In this document: positions 25,066 to 37,298 of the stretch, piece by piece | Layout of the letters: the number at the start of each line of letters is the position of its first letter | Position numbering within the stretch: position 1 is the first letter of the stretch | Source of the DNA: Jacaranda mimosifolia | Lineage: Eukaryota; Streptophyta; Magnoliopsida; Lamiales; Bignoniaceae | Direction of reading: 5' to 3' | Assembly: GCA_018894105.1 (NCBI GenBank) | Contig: CM032121.1 | Span: 1,117,507 to 1,181,506 of the forward strand | DNA: 64,000 nt | Translations under genes and position numbers: made by a program | Notes under the pieces: generated by a model | What the model was told of the DNA's origin: nothing | What the model saw: the letters and a program-made list of their open reading frames with translations, nothing else | Database searches by the model: none

Positions 25066-28000
25066 ATGGAAAAGAAATTGACTACTCTTCTCCAAGCTCT
25101 TGAGGCTAAACCTTTATTAATCTTCTTCATAATCCCTTTACTTCTCTTGTTTGTGTTATCAAGATTTCGACGCAAACGTTATCCTCCCGGGCCTCGGGGA
25201 TGGCCCGTGATTGGCAACATGGGGATGATGGACCAATTAACCCACCGGGGATTAGCCAACTTAGCTAAAAAATATGGTGGCATCTTCCACCTTCGCATAG
25301 GCTTCCTCCACATGGTCGCCGTGTCCAGCCCAGACGTTGCCCGCCAAGTGCTCCAAGTCCACGACAGCATATTCTCCAACCGGCCCGTTACTATTGCTAT
25401 AAATTACTTAACTTACAATACAGCTGATATGGCTTTTGCTGATTACGGCCCCTTTTGGCGTCAAATGCGTAAACTATGTGTCATGAAACTCTTCAGTCGT
25501 AAACGGGCTGAGTCTTGGGACTCGGTCCGGGACGAGGTCGACGACATGGTCCGGGCTGTGGCTACGAGCACCGGCACAGCCGTGAACGTAGGCGAGCTTG
25601 TGTTTGGATTGACTAGGAATATAATATACCGGGCTGCGTTCGGGTCGAAGTCCCATGAGGGCCAGGATGATTTTATCAAGATTCTTCAGGAGTTCTCTCA
25701 GTTGTTTGGTGCATTTAATATTTCTGATTTCATCCCATTCTTGGGATGGATGGATCCACAGGGCCTGAACAATAGACTGGCCAAGGCCCGGGATTCACTT
25801 GATGGATTTATAGACACTATAATTGATGATCATTTGCAGAAAAAGAAGACAAAAAGTGGTTGTGATGAGCCTATTGATACTGATATGGTGGATGAGTTGT
25901 TGGCTTTTTACAGTGATGAAGAGACTAAGGTTTCAGAATCTGAGGATTTGCAGAACTCCATCAAACTCACTAGGAGTAACATTAAAGCCATCATTATGGT
26001 AAGTTCAACTAAATTAAAATTTAATTATTCGAAGTGCAATCATATAATATTTTCTGTGACAGCATAAACATATTTGAATTATTCTCAATATGCACATCGT
26101 AAACACTCATTTTATAAAAATATCGAGCATATGTTATAATATTGCATGTTATGCATATACATCAGGGGCACGTTTGGATTGTTGGACGGGGCATGATAGA
26201 TTATATTATCAAGCCCCATCAAATTTTTGGATGAAGTGAAAAAGCCTATGATAGAAAAGGACCCGGTCCACAATCCTATTTTCAATTGATAGTTAATCTC
26301 CTCAAGATAGCCTAGATTGTGTAATCCAAAATGAGAGTGGGAAAAGGAAATTAGTCATTTGACAATTATACCCATGAATGAAAATATTGGGGTTTGAACT
26401 TGTCTTATTATAATGAGTATTTTAGTAAATTGAGTAGCCCAATTATTTAATCCTTGTATCCATATAAAAGATTGATAAAATAAATACATATCCAAAATGC
26501 ATAATCCTAAATCCCAAAAACAATATTATCTTATCTTGAACAGTGTAATTTCATTGTATCAATGTAATTTTATCAATCATATCTATATATCCAAACGTGT
26601 TCTAAATATCTAGATGAACATCGATGATATATATCATAAAAAATTAAAAATTATTTATTCAAATCATAATCACTCATTCATGAACACATCCTATTTCAAT
26701 GAGAATGATAGAAGATGTGACATGTTTGCATGATATAATGTTTGTATTGAAAAACTAGGTTGGTTGATGTTTCTCTTTCTCCTTTTACCTTTTTAAATAT
26801 TTTCTTATTTTCTTTTCTTTTTCTTGAATTTCTCTTTGAAAAAAAATCTTCCAAACACTTCTTTCTATGTGTGGTTGGTGTTTGAGCTACAAAACAAGAA
26901 ATCTTTTGTTATTATTGAATAATTATAATATCTAGTGGTTGTAAAATCCCTCATTAATAAATAAAAAATAATATTGGAAATTAATTAATTTAAGAAATAT
27001 TATTTTAGCTATTGATATGCAACACAAGAAAATAGATTGTGTGGTTTTTTCTTAAATCATTATATATACATATAAATATATATGTGTGTGTGTGCGTGTG
27101 TGTGTGTGTGTGTCCATCCTTGTTTGTCATGTGCTCCCTTTAAGGAGTGTCGGCTTCACTATATGACAACACTATGTGCGAAGCATGATTCTATTTGTAG
27201 AAAAGATCACAACATTATCTACTTTAATATTCTCTTTTCCATGATAAAAAATTAAATATTGAACAAGCATGAATGTGTAAATAAAAAAAATATATTTTTC
27301 TATATTTCAAAATGACAATAATGTCACTCTAGCTATTTTAATGTAGTGATACTTTGTTGAATAGTGATTTAATTAAATGATATTATTTTTACACTCATAT
27401 ATATAATTTTAAAGATCGTATTTTAAGTCGTTGCCAAATATAAATTAGTCACTCATTATATTTTTTACGTAATTTCTCGATCAGATTCAATTAATTATAT
27501 GATAAATATCATTGCATTTATATTAGTTAATGCAACTCACTCACTATATTATTAGTCCAAAGTTTAACCAAACATGATTCGAGCTAAAATGTTTTTGGCA
27601 TTTTCTAAGTATTCCACATGATTCCTGTTATATTTCTATCTCACTTACGGGTATAAATTTAACACATGTAATTTTACAATTTATGATTAAATCAATAATA
27701 TAATATGATGTCAGGATGAAACATGATTTGGACTAAAATGTTTTTGGCATTTTCTCAGTATTTTCCATGATTCATGTTATATTTCTATCTCACTCGCGTG
27801 TATAAATTTAACACGTGTGATTTTGACTTTGTTTGGTTGTGAATTGGGTCATTCTCCCAAAATATTTTGGGAAAATGGATTTTGGATAGTGGGGTTGGGG
27901 AATGCGATAGTTGTTTGTTTGTGTTTTGAGAGAAAATAGTTGGTTTGTTTGCATTTTGGGGGGACAAGATGTCACATTAATAACTTTTTTGTTGGATTTG

Positions 28001-28909
28001 TGGGATAAAATAAATATTTTAAAACTATTTATATATGTGTATATATAGATTGTAGTATGTGTATATATTTATAATAATGAAAGAATGTGGATAGCCTTGG
28101 GGAATGCTGTGGAGTTGGGAATAGTAGGAATTTTTTGGGAATTAATTTTGTATTTTTGGAATGAAATTGGAGAATGTGTAGTGTTTATTTGTTTAAGTTT
28201 TGAGAGTTGGAAAACAAATTACGAGTTTGCAACCAAACAAGGCCTTTATAATTTATGATTAATTGATAATATAATATGATGTCAGGATGTAATGTTCGGC
28301 GGAACTGAAACGGTGGCGTCCGCCATTGAGTGGGCGATGGCGGAGCTAATGAGAAGCCCAGAAGACCTCAGAAAGGTCCAACAAGAGCTCACCAACGTAG
28401 TGGGCTTGGGCCGGAAAGTAGAAGAGTCCGACTTCGAGAAACTCATCTACCTCCGCTGCTGCCTGAGAGAAGTCCTCCGGCTCCACCCCCCAATCCCCCT
28501 CCTCCTCCACGAAACCGCCGAGGACGCCGTCGTCTCCGGCTACCACATTCCGGCCAAATCCCGAGTCATGATCAACGCGTGGGCCATCGGGCGCGACAAG
28601 AGTGCGTGGGAGGACGCTGAAACCTTCAAACCAGCAAGGTTTCTCAGAGATGGGGCGCCGGACTTCAAGGGGAGCAACTTCGAGTTCATTCCGTTCGGTT
28701 CGGGCCGAAGGTCTTGCCCCGGAATGCAACTCGGGCTATACGCCCTGGAAGTGGCGGTGGCTCATCTCCTCCATTGCTTTACGTGGGAATTGCCGGATGG
28801 GATGAAACCCAGTGAGATGGATATGAATGATGTGTTTGGACTCACGGCGCCACGCGCCACCAGGCTGACGGCGGTGCCGAGTCCACGGCTGCTCTGCCCG
28901 CTTTACTGA
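25066..28909 (+). CDS. F5H: Ferulate/coniferaldehyde 5-hydroxylase, cytochrome P450 CYP84A
   Basis: This monooxygenase hydroxylates C5 of coniferaldehyde, coniferyl alcohol or ferulate, committing monolignols to syringyl lignin and sinapate; it sits on the ER membrane and needs P450 reductase. CDS is 25066-25998 joined to 28286-28909, a phase-0 GT-AG intron, giving 518 residues, close to the family's usual 520. Visible features: membrane anchor about 17-32, hinge PPGPRGWP (40-47), the CYP84-typical MMDQLTHRGLANLAKKYGG, I-helix GGTET (316-320), ExxR (Glu373, Arg376), and haem loop PFGSGRRSCPG with Cys455. Substrate-region blocks such as LFGAFNISDFIPFLGW and DMNDVFGLTAP are typical of CYP84A. 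The ATG at 25066 is the first in frame. The second exon is much richer in GC than the first. The gene looks intact. The 2287-bp intron is described separately. Confidence 0.97.
26165..26604. mobile_element. MITE in F5H intron, PIF/Harbinger-like
   Basis: The ends ggggcacgtttggatt and atccaaacgtgttc form an inverted repeat (core CACGTTTGGAT). The interior is AT-rich and non-coding. No unambiguous target duplication is visible. Confidence 0.6.
27822..28247. mobile_element. Tourist-like MITE (420 bp) with TTT target duplication, inside the duplicated F5H intron segment
   Basis: The element spans 27825-28244, with ends gactttgtttggttg and caaccaaacaaggcc. TTT flanks it on both sides. The empty site is preserved in the other copy of the intron duplication: gtaattttacaattta there corresponds to gtgatttt[element]ttataattta here. 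So the insertion came after the duplication or hit only one copy. Confidence 0.88.
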
Positions 28910-29159
28910 GGATGTGGTGATCGGAGGGAGGTGCTCGGCCCGGAATGAATTATACACGCATGAAAATTACTTGGTTTTCTTTTTCTCTCTCTTTTTCAAT
29001 TGTTTTCACTTTTGGGATTTTCGTATATGTTTTTGTTATTTTATTAATGTGTATGGACATATGTAAGTTAGGAGAAAAATACAAGAAATAATGAACTTCG
29101 ATAAGTGGAGAAAAGATGGAGAAAGTATGCAATTTCAAAAATAAGTTTTACAAATCATT
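28910..29159 (+). other. F5H 3' flank
   Basis: Probable 3' UTR of F5H. No clear polyadenylation signal can be singled out, and nothing else is seen. Confidence 0.5.
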
Positions 29160-29577
29160 ATTGCAAATGACATTGTTTAGGTAGTACAATATAAAGTTAC
29201 AGTCGGTTTAAGATGGTTGTGCCCTATAAGTGCGATCAGCTTAAAGTAACTGCGCCCCATAAGGACTGGACGGTTAATTTCCAAATCAAAGGATGATGTG
29301 AATAAATAAATCCAACAATCTCCCCCCAACAATATAGCGTGGGGACTCGAGCCCATGATCTCAATTTGATACCAATTGTTAAGATCAAGTGTTTATTATT
29401 AAGGTAAAAACTATAACCGTTAATAGAGGCGCAATTTTATTTTTTTATATATATTAGCAACGCAAAGCACCGTATAAGACTACGATCGGCTTGAGGTGGT
29501 CGTGCCCTATAAGCGCCATAAGTTTGATGATTAGTTCTCGAGTCAAAGAATAATACGAATAATAAATTCAATAGACA
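29160..29577 (-). mobile_element. TRIM-like LTR element relic, minus orientation
   Basis: Read on the minus strand, a 201-bp LTR (29577 to 29377) runs from TGTCTATTG to CTTAACA. It is followed within two bases by TTGGTATCA, the start of an initiator-tRNA-Met primer-binding site. After about 60 bases comes a purine tract GGGGGGAGA and the second LTR, starting TGTTGGATTT at 29317. The two share 'tagggcacaaccatctta'-type blocks. The second LTR cannot be followed past about 29160, so it is diverged or truncated. No coding capacity. Confidence 0.75.
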
Positions 29578-30198
29578 CCATTATAAAAAACTCATGAAAT
29601 TAATTATTTTTATAAAAAAATATTTAATATATTTATTAATTCGGAGTAAAAGATGAAATATTCATTCAAGTGAATTAATACCAAGATATGGATGGGAGGT
29701 TATAAGTGCCCATATCGAAAAATCAAATTTCATTGAATCGTTTTAAGAGTGGTGCATTTTCTTTTTATATTATTTTTTTTTATTTTGACTATTATATAAT
29801 CCTAAAATAAGATTATATAAAAGACCAACTATTTCAATTACTTTATCAATAATAATGTGCTTCACCAATGATTACACAAGAAGAAAATAGTAGACAATAA
29901 TTGAGATGTGAGACAAACTTCTTTAAGACAAATTGCTTTAGCATCAAATAGATTGTAAAATAGTTAAAAGAAGATAGGTGGAATAAAATTGATACAAAAA
30001 TAGAATTTTGCATATCCAAGTGATGTGATAGCAATGGCAAGTGATTGTATTGAAATTAGAATAAGATCTAACTAAAGAAAATCCTAAACTTGAATACGTA
30101 TCTTGATCATCTCAATAATTCATCCTAATATTTAGGTTATATGATTATATAGATACCAAGAATTGTAGGATGGATATTTATGATAAAATTTTGATATC
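29578..30198. other. Intergenic spacer
   Basis: AT-rich, no supported gene. Confidence 0.45.
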
Positions 30199-30422
30199 TC
30201 ATTCTTTTTTTTAGAGAACATTATAAATAACGAATTTTTTATTTTTTCAACAAATTAATATTATCATATTCTAAAATCAAGTAAACTGAATTATATACTA
30301 CACAATAAGATGCACATAAAGTGCACAAAAGAGTAACTTTAGGTTCGAACTCAAGACTTTTTACATAATAGGGAAGACTGATGTCAATAGGTTATATGCC
30401 ACTGGACAAAAATTTCATTCTT
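30199..30422 (-). mobile_element. tRNA-derived SINE with 8-bp target duplication
   Basis: On the minus strand the 208-bp unit (30414 to 30207) starts with a box A-like gtccagtggcata and carries a box B-like gagttcgaac. It continues through an AT-rich body and ends in eight A. TCATTCTT occurs on both sides (30199-30206 and 30415-30422). Its 3' body is shared with the fragment at 1405-1520. Confidence 0.75.
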
Positions 30423-30938
30423 ATTGATTTGGGTTTTTTCCAAAGGTAAATCATGGCAAACATAGGTTTTCAAAATCAAGTAGTGGGATCTCTCTTTATT
30501 TATTAATTTGAATCTTTTTGATATGTCTTAATCAATGGTTTTTCTCATAAGTTAAAAATAAGGCACAACTGATGTTAGGTTCCAATGTGCAACTTGTTTG
30601 TCCCTTCCATGTTTGGAGTGTGTGGAAAAGGTTGCAATGAAATGAGTGCTAATCTGGTAATGATTAGACACAATGAAGGGATGCATGCATAATCAAGAAT
30701 TAGTATAGTCAAATTCTATATGTAGGCCAAAGGAGATTGATGGGTTTTGGAGGCTTATAAGATTTGTCTTAGGCTCTTAGCACAAGAATCTTCAACAATC
30801 AATTCAAATATTTACAATCAATGCGAATATTCGCAATCAATAGATATTGAAATTTTCTTCAAACGAGCCCTAAAGGAAGAGTACAACATTTTTTTAACAG
30901 CGAACAATCAATTCAGATATTTATAATTAAGAAATACT
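30423..30938. other. Intergenic spacer
   Basis: No supported gene. A short repeat 'caatcaattcaaatatttacaatcaa' type block occurs three times between 30790 and 30930 in diverged form. Confidence 0.45.
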
Positions 30939-31202
30939 AAGGGAATGTTTGGTTATGTTTTTTGTATGATTTTATTATATGTTTTGAGAGAATGAATTGT
31001 TGAAAAATGTGAAAGTTGTTTTTTTGATATGTTTGTTTATGTTTTGGAGAGATATTTTTTACTGTAACAATCAAATCAATATTTTTTTGTTGGGTTTCGA
31101 CATTGAAAAAAGAATTGAGTGATATATGAATGTATATATTAAAAAATATGTGTTTTAAAATAAAAATGAGGACATATTTAGTTATGTTTTCCCAAAACAT
31201 TG
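30939..31202 (+). mobile_element. MITE-like copy of the 'GGAATGTTTGGTTATG' family
   Basis: It starts aagggaatgtttggttatg and shares the internal order 'attttattat', 'gagagaatgaatt', 'gtttgtttatgtttt', 'gagagatatttttta' with the elements at 41824-42896 and (inverted) 63157-63495. The right end is diverged. Confidence 0.6.
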
Positions 31203-31709
31203 AATATATTTAACGTACGCGAATTTCTTTTGAGTTATAAATATGGCTAACCCACCACCAAATTAAGAAAATACAAAACTAGCTAATCTTGTCTAGTTAT
31301 TTTTAAGTTATCCTTGAATTAAACTTGGGATCCCACTTGCAAAAATTAAAGAGAAAACAACCCAAAAACTCCATTAAATCATCACTTATTTGGCTAATTC
31401 GTGTCTTTATATTCAAGAATTATTAAACAAAGGATCATGTACATATCACTTAAAGATAAAAAGGTCACATTATTTGCACGAAGTATAGATATTACAGGTT
31501 CATGGGAGGCAATAACATCCAAAGTCTTGAACAAAGAAGAGAAATATTACAAGCTGTATGCAATCCATGGTTCAATCAATGAATACGATTTTGTCTGAAC
31601 TTCTAACAATGTTAGTTTGTCTTTCTTCTTTTCTTGGTCAAGGATTTTACACATAAAAACCAGTATAAAATCCATTCTTCTCAAAAACTAGACTAAAATG
31701 CAGTGTGAG
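31203..31709. other. 3' flank of the DUF1640 gene
   Basis: Includes the probable 3' UTR of the minus-strand gene ending at 31710. The short plus-strand frame at 31401-31598 has no domain and overlaps this UTR. Confidence 0.5.
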
Positions 31710-34700
31710 CTACATCAGAATGCGTATTACAGCTAGACCAACAGCCGAGACAGAGGCAAGTGTACCTATGCAATACTTGATCACATCATATTTCGCTGCT
31801 TCTAGTTGAGCCCGCAGTGCATGAATTTCCTGGAATGGAAACCAATGAGGTCAAATATACAATCAGTTCGACAATTATCAACTTTCAGCAATAATATATT
31901 ACTCACTCGATCAAGTTTGTTAGTGAGGTTAGTCGTTTCTTGATTTTGATTGTTCAGCTCGTCCCGAATTCTCCTGCATGAGGGCCAGCAAAAGTTTTAA
32001 GTGTTAAACCAAAAAGAACTGGCATACGGCATTAGTAGTGTGTAATGGAACTTACCCTCTTTCAAGATTAAGATCCAACCGCTGTCCAGCTGTGACTTTG
32101 TCAATTTCGTACCTGGACCAAGATTGTTTTGTCATCATTCAAAATAAACAATGAAAAGAAAAAGTTTTCAGTCTCGTGCAGTTTTATTTATCTACAGACC
32201 TTAACTCACTACGCATCTTCTCTATATCACTCTTGAGTTTTTCCGTCTCATGTTGCAACAAAGAAAAATGGTGGTCCTGCATTTGAAATCAAATGGATTA
32301 GGCAAGTCTCCCGTCCATCATAGAGCTCCACACTTGGAATGCTCAAACGTATAGTTAACAAATGACAACACAGTTTAGGAAACAAAGTTGGCACAGCCAT
32401 TTCACAACTTCCATAGTTTCAAGCAAATTTTCCAATCAAGAGAACACAGGAATCCCTTTTCAGCCTTCCTATTAGTATTGATTAATCCTGGATTCACAAT
32501 TTGGAACTTCTTAAGTAGATGGAGGTGATACATTTGAATTTTTACCTCAGCTGCCTGCTTGAGATAATCTCTATAACATGTAAGAGAATGAGGACATTTT
32601 GCAAGTGGGAGTCCCAGAAGAGGCACATACTAATAAGCCAAGAATGCAAGTTCTCTACATCAAGGAAAAATCTTCAACAATAAAATGTCAGGGAAAATAA
32701 AATGTCATTGCTTATTCTGTGTGTAAAAGCACAAGTTAAAACTAATATATGTAGTCCTGTTTGCAAAAGAAAAATCATTAATTTGCAACTGATAGCTTGC
32801 CTTAAATCAAGTATGCTAATTCTATCATTTTCCATCACCCTTTAGTAAAAGAGAACTTTCTACTCCAGTACGGGAGATAAGAACTGGAAGGCAAAATTCA
32901 GAATCCTAATTAACACCTTCACTTGTGTTTTATCCCTGATTTTTAAGTTTTTCATCTTTATCTTAACATATTCCAAACTAGTGACACTTCTCTAAATAAA
33001 ATCTTCTTGTAATTACTAATAGTTGAACTTCTACGTAGAACCTCTGCCATCATGGATCAAAATCTGGAACTAAAACAAAAGAGACTTCTAATATCCACCC
33101 ATATAATCATGCCAACATAACTCATTCAATTCCTAGGACTCGGCTTTAAATCCATCCATTCCTTCTACATTACAAGAACATAGATTAACTATCACATAAC
33201 ACAAATTCTAAGGCTTGTTAGTACAGTTTTAGTATAAAAAACTAGTGCAAGTATGTTTTGGGAGTGAACCACAAAGTATCAACGCTTGCTATAGTCCACA
33301 TATAAATGTTCCCTTTCAGCAGCAGTGGCTCTTTTTGGGAACATTTCGCAATATAATAACAAATTTACCATGTAAGTTCTTTCTTGGGAGCAGGTGCAAC
33401 ACCTTTTTACTCTTATTGTTAGGGTCTTTCCTTTGGGTGACAGAAATTACTTCATTTTATATTCCAAGCACACACAATGGATGCCAATCAAAGCAATAGA
33501 ACTTTCATATTGATTCAGAAAACCAAAAACTCCTCTCGTAGGCATTCTTCATTCAACTAAACATAAAATATTACTCCCAAATATTACTTCTTCTGCTCCT
33601 AAAGGATTCATTATTATTATAAATAAAGAAAAACGTCATTGAATATAAGAAACATGAAAGAAAGTTGATCAAAATTGTCAGCACTAAAATTCCTAAGGTA
33701 ATTAAGCACTCAAATAACAATTGCAATTGGTCTATTTATTCGGAAGAATGAAAGGTAGCATCAAATCTTGGGCATTTGAGATTCCTTACTCGAGGAGCTC
33801 GATATATCCATCTCATTAGTTATATATTAAAGATTATTTTCCAGTCAAATGACAGAAGTATGGTAATTTACTAACTAGTAGTTCAAAAGAACCTGATTGG
33901 GAAATCACTACATTGCACTAACATAGATACTGTGCACGGACACGAGGGCTTGTAGATTGCACAAAACTATAGGGTATGACACAGCTAGAACACATTTACA
34001 GGTAATATGTATTAAATAAAAATTTTAAAAAATAATACCGAAAACTTTCATTAAGTCAACCAACAAGATTTTTAGTGCTATTGAGGAACCACACATGGAG
34101 TGTGATATTTTGTTAGTCATTATACAAAAAATTACATAACTAAGATTTACCTTAATACAAAAAATAAACTGGTAGTCTTCTTTCCTTTTGAAAGCAAATA
34201 AAATAGTTAAGTTAGATAAACAAATCATTAAATAAACCATTTGATATAACATTCTCATGAATTTTATGGGTTGCTCATGACATAAGTTGTGTTTAGTCAC
34301 TGTCAAACACATCTCATACAAGTGTGATAAGTGTGGGACATGTGTGCCCACCATCATGTATTAAATTTTTAGACCAATTAGTAGATTTCAAGATAAGAAT
34401 ACAAGCATAAGCTGATTTTAGAAGTGTCTATGCATTATAACAACGTTAGGAATACATCAGAATAGTTCTAGACCTCATCACCTCTGTTTTTCATATTCTT
34501 CTTCTTTGCTAGAGTTCTACCCTTTTCATGCAGGCTAAGATTGAAAATGTGCTCAAAACCTCTAAGCCAATCTAGCTCACATCATTTTCTGTAGCTAATA
34601 AGCCCAATGGTACACAGTCATAGAAATAAGGAACTCATCAGAGACTATGAAAACTATAACTAGATGGATTTAATCAGTATCAAATGTCTGTCTCCAATAT

Positions 34701-36317
34701 AAACTCAACAGGTAAAAGGAACCATAGACCATCAGGTTTTAATAAAGTGCAAATGGATGCCTTATTCCATGTCATATACAAAGCCACATTCAAGATATCA
34801 CTAGAGTATTAGACCTCAAAATTTTGTCTAGGCAAAAATGATTAAGACATAAATGAGAACAACCAGCCATAACTCGAATATAAACAACGAACTAGACATT
34901 AATTTGAGAATAATGCGATCGGTGACTCAATAGAATATTGATGGTTCGCAGCGTTCGCTACTTTGTTTCTTTAGCTTCAAGTTTTGAATTAATGGATGCC
35001 TTTTTAGGCTTAACTTGACACGTGTGTGTAGCCAGAATGTGAAAATATAAGCAATGATGAAAAAACTTTCACACAAACAGATGCCAACAGCTGGAATGTG
35101 ATAAAGGAAAAACAGATTCCCAGATCAAATTATTGTGATTTCCATTATCTCACCCACGAATGGTGGCATCAGCAAAAGCTAAACCATCTGCAGGCTTACT
35201 TCAGATAACGCAAAATCAGAAAGATTCATACCACTACCAGTTCCTTCAGAAAGCATAGTAGGATTATGCATAAGTCCTATCATGCAATCCCACAGATGTA
35301 GTGCACATGACATATTTAGGGAAATCCTTTGCAGTAAGAATAAGTACTATGAAATCATTCAAACATGAGATGTGTCTTGGATTCTTGTGGGCATACTCTT
35401 AACGGAAAGACCGCTATGGAATTTCTGAAAATAACCAATATACCTCCTACTTCAATGACTGAATGGTACCTCCACCACAATTATTTAAACACCAATGCAC
35501 GATAACACAATAAAGGATAACAGCAGCCTAAGATATATTTTGAGCTCAAACCAATTCCTACAACCAGTAGGAAGTAATCTTAGCATCTAATTAGTAGAGG
35601 CTTAATAAAAGATTTGCCATGGAAATAACACAAATTTCAAACAATGAGATAGCTTGTACAAAATATAAGAATTATCTTTGCCTTACCTGGGAACTTTTAA
35701 CTTCAGTTTTGAATTTGGACAAATTGGATTCTTGTGTCATCTCATTCTACAAAAGAATAAAAATAGAAGACTAATCAAATAAAATTCCTTTCAACAAAGC
35801 ATTTCCAAATGCATATAACTAATCATCTTCGCACCCTGATAAAGGGGACACCAAGAAGAACACAAATACAATGGAGAAGGCTTACTTTCTGCATTGCACC
35901 TTTGGACACAAAGGAATAAGAAACATTCTCCAAACTATCATTCAGGACTTCCGTCATGGCCCCTGTTATCGCCTCCGCTTGCTTCGACGGCACACCTTGC
36001 GCCTCTAATCTCCTCACCTAAACAATCAATCAGAACAAGAAAATAAAATTTTCATTACCAAGCACCAATTGAAATCATCAATCAATCAAATACAAATTTA
36101 GTTTGCAAATGCAACGACCAGCAAAATAAAACAAAAAATCAAGAAATGGAGTAATTACAAGGGCCAAAGTGTCGACGAGGAAGAGGCGTTTGCCGTTGGG
36201 TTTAGCGAGCTCGGAAATGGGTCTGGAGTCCAACCGGTTCGGGCCAAACAAGTGGGTTCCGGCCGACCCAGTTCCTAATTTCACCACCCGCCTACAAGCC
36301 GCCCCATACGCGGCCAT
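31710..36317 (-). CDS. DUF1640/FMP32-type mitochondrial coiled-coil membrane protein
   Basis: Seven exons: 36317-36159, 36017-35886, 35746-35687, 32276-32200, 32112-32056, 31973-31907, 31829-31710. All junctions are GT-AG and phases close, giving 223 residues. The N-terminus (MAAYGAACRRVVKLG...) is basic and acid-free, like a mitochondrial presequence. From residue 48 follow the family blocks LVDTLALVRRLEAQGVPSKQ, then about 100 residues of heptad coiled coil (SLLQHETEKLKSDIEKMRSE, RDELNNQNQETTNL), and a C-terminal membrane segment (about 200-222) ending in RILM. The family (CCDC90/MCUR1 in animals, FMP32 in yeast) sits in the inner mitochondrial membrane and has been linked to respiratory-complex assembly and calcium-uniporter regulation; the plant role is unclear. 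The third intron is 3.4 kb and holds no recognisable gene. Confidence 0.93.
32277..35686 (-). other. Large third intron of the DUF1640 gene
   Basis: The 3410-bp intron runs from a gtaagg donor to a tgcag acceptor. I see no nested gene, RNA gene or element with clear ends. Several short frames (for example minus 32402-32626 and 34025-34357) lack domains. Confidence 0.7.
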
Positions 36318-36840
36318 TCGATACCAATAGCCAACCGACCCTTCAAAGAAAAATCAAGAGAACTTCTCGAGAACGGTTTCCACTACAAAATGACAACAAA
36401 AAATCTATCCACAAAAAAAGGGGGGTTTCCTTCTAAATCTATGGATTCAGCAGAATCAAACAAGAAGGAATCAAAATCTTCCCCTTCTTTCTCTTTGTTT
36501 ATACTTGCTTCTCCAATCAATCAATCAAGAAAGAGGGGCGGATTGAAAGAGAAACAGAAAGTGGAAGAGAAGAAGGGCAAGTTCCTAGGAAAACGTGAGG
36601 ATGGATAATAGAGGGGTGGTGCCACCCTTGATTTGCTGGCGGCTGTCCGAATTTATAATTTGTTTATTTATAGAAAAATCAAGAAATCAAAAATGGCGTT
36701 CTCCTCTGGCGTGAATATCGTTTAAAACTGAATCTGAAAAGCAAATAATAATGATCATTGTTAGGTGGTTCTTTGGTTAATCATATATAGCTAATTCTGT
36801 TGATGATCTTCAAATTGAAAATGGAGAAAAAATAGACGAA
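36318..36840. other. 5' flank and leader of the DUF1640 gene
   Basis: Promoter and leader region for the minus-strand gene starting at 36317. A 72-codon plus-strand frame (36390-36608) is Lys/Ser-rich low complexity and antisense to the leader; I do not accept it as a gene. Confidence 0.5.
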
Positions 36841-36913
36841 CGCCCACCGTGGGGCTCGAACCCACGACCACAAGGTTAAGAGCCTTGCGCTCTACCGACT
36901 GAGCTAGACGGGC
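36841..36913 (-). tRNA. tRNA-Lys (anticodon CTT)
   Basis: The minus strand folds as a standard 73-base nuclear tRNA: acceptor GCCCGTC paired with GGTGGGC (two G-U pairs), D arm GCTC...GAGC, anticodon stem CAAGG/CCTTG with loop CTCTTAA, TPsiC arm GTGGG-TTCGAGC-CCCAC and discriminator G. The anticodon is CTT. No intron and no encoded CCA. A TTTTTT pol III terminator follows within about ten bases (plus-strand 36828-36833). Internal A and B boxes are intact, so it looks functional. Confidence 0.97.
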
Positions 36914-36964
36914 TTCTTGTTGGAGTTTGTCCTTGATTTTTGTTGATAACTCGAAATGGAGTTG

Positions 36965-37298
36965 CTAGGCCCCGTTTGGTTTCATTTCCATAGCTCTTTT
37001 TTTCATTTTCTACTATTTCAAAAATAAAACGCATCACTTTTTATATATTTTCATCCGACATCATTTTTATTTTTATTTTCAAAACACATTTTTCAATAAA
37101 CATATATATCTTCTCCCAATAACCTATATATCCCCTATTTCCACCTACAACCTACTAAGCCCAACATAATTATTACTTTTTCAACAATTCATCCAAATAC
37201 AAACTCAATTTCAACTAATTTCTACTAAATAATTTTTCAAATTTTAGAAATAATGGAAATAAAAATTGAAAATGAAAGTAAAACCAAACAGGGCCCAA
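36965..37298. mobile_element. Tourist-like MITE (328 bp)
   Basis: The ends ggccccgtttggtttcattt and aaaccaaacagggcc pair as inverted repeats (36968-37295). The three flanking bases are CTA on the left and CAA on the right, a possibly mutated duplication. The same family occurs at 42951-43278 in opposite orientation, sharing 'catttttatttttattttcaaaacacatt'-type sequence. Confidence 0.75.

Larger units (their letters stand above)
25999..28285 (+). other. F5H intron with two MITEs and a duplicated 3' splice region
   Basis: The intron begins gtaagt and ends gatgtcag. About 150 bp next to the acceptor is duplicated: copy 1 is 27571-27719, copy 2 is 27720-27824 plus 28245-28285, interrupted by the MITE at 27825-28244. 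Both copies end in 'aatataatatgatgtcag|gatg', so a decoy acceptor lies at 27714. Use of the decoy would read Asp-Glu-Thr-stop and remove the haem-binding half. A (TG)n microsatellite lies at about 27082-27112. Confidence 0.9.

Noticed and set aside
36390..36608. 72-codon plus-strand Lys/Ser-rich frame
   Set aside because: Low complexity and antisense to the DUF1640 leader; no domain or own promoter.
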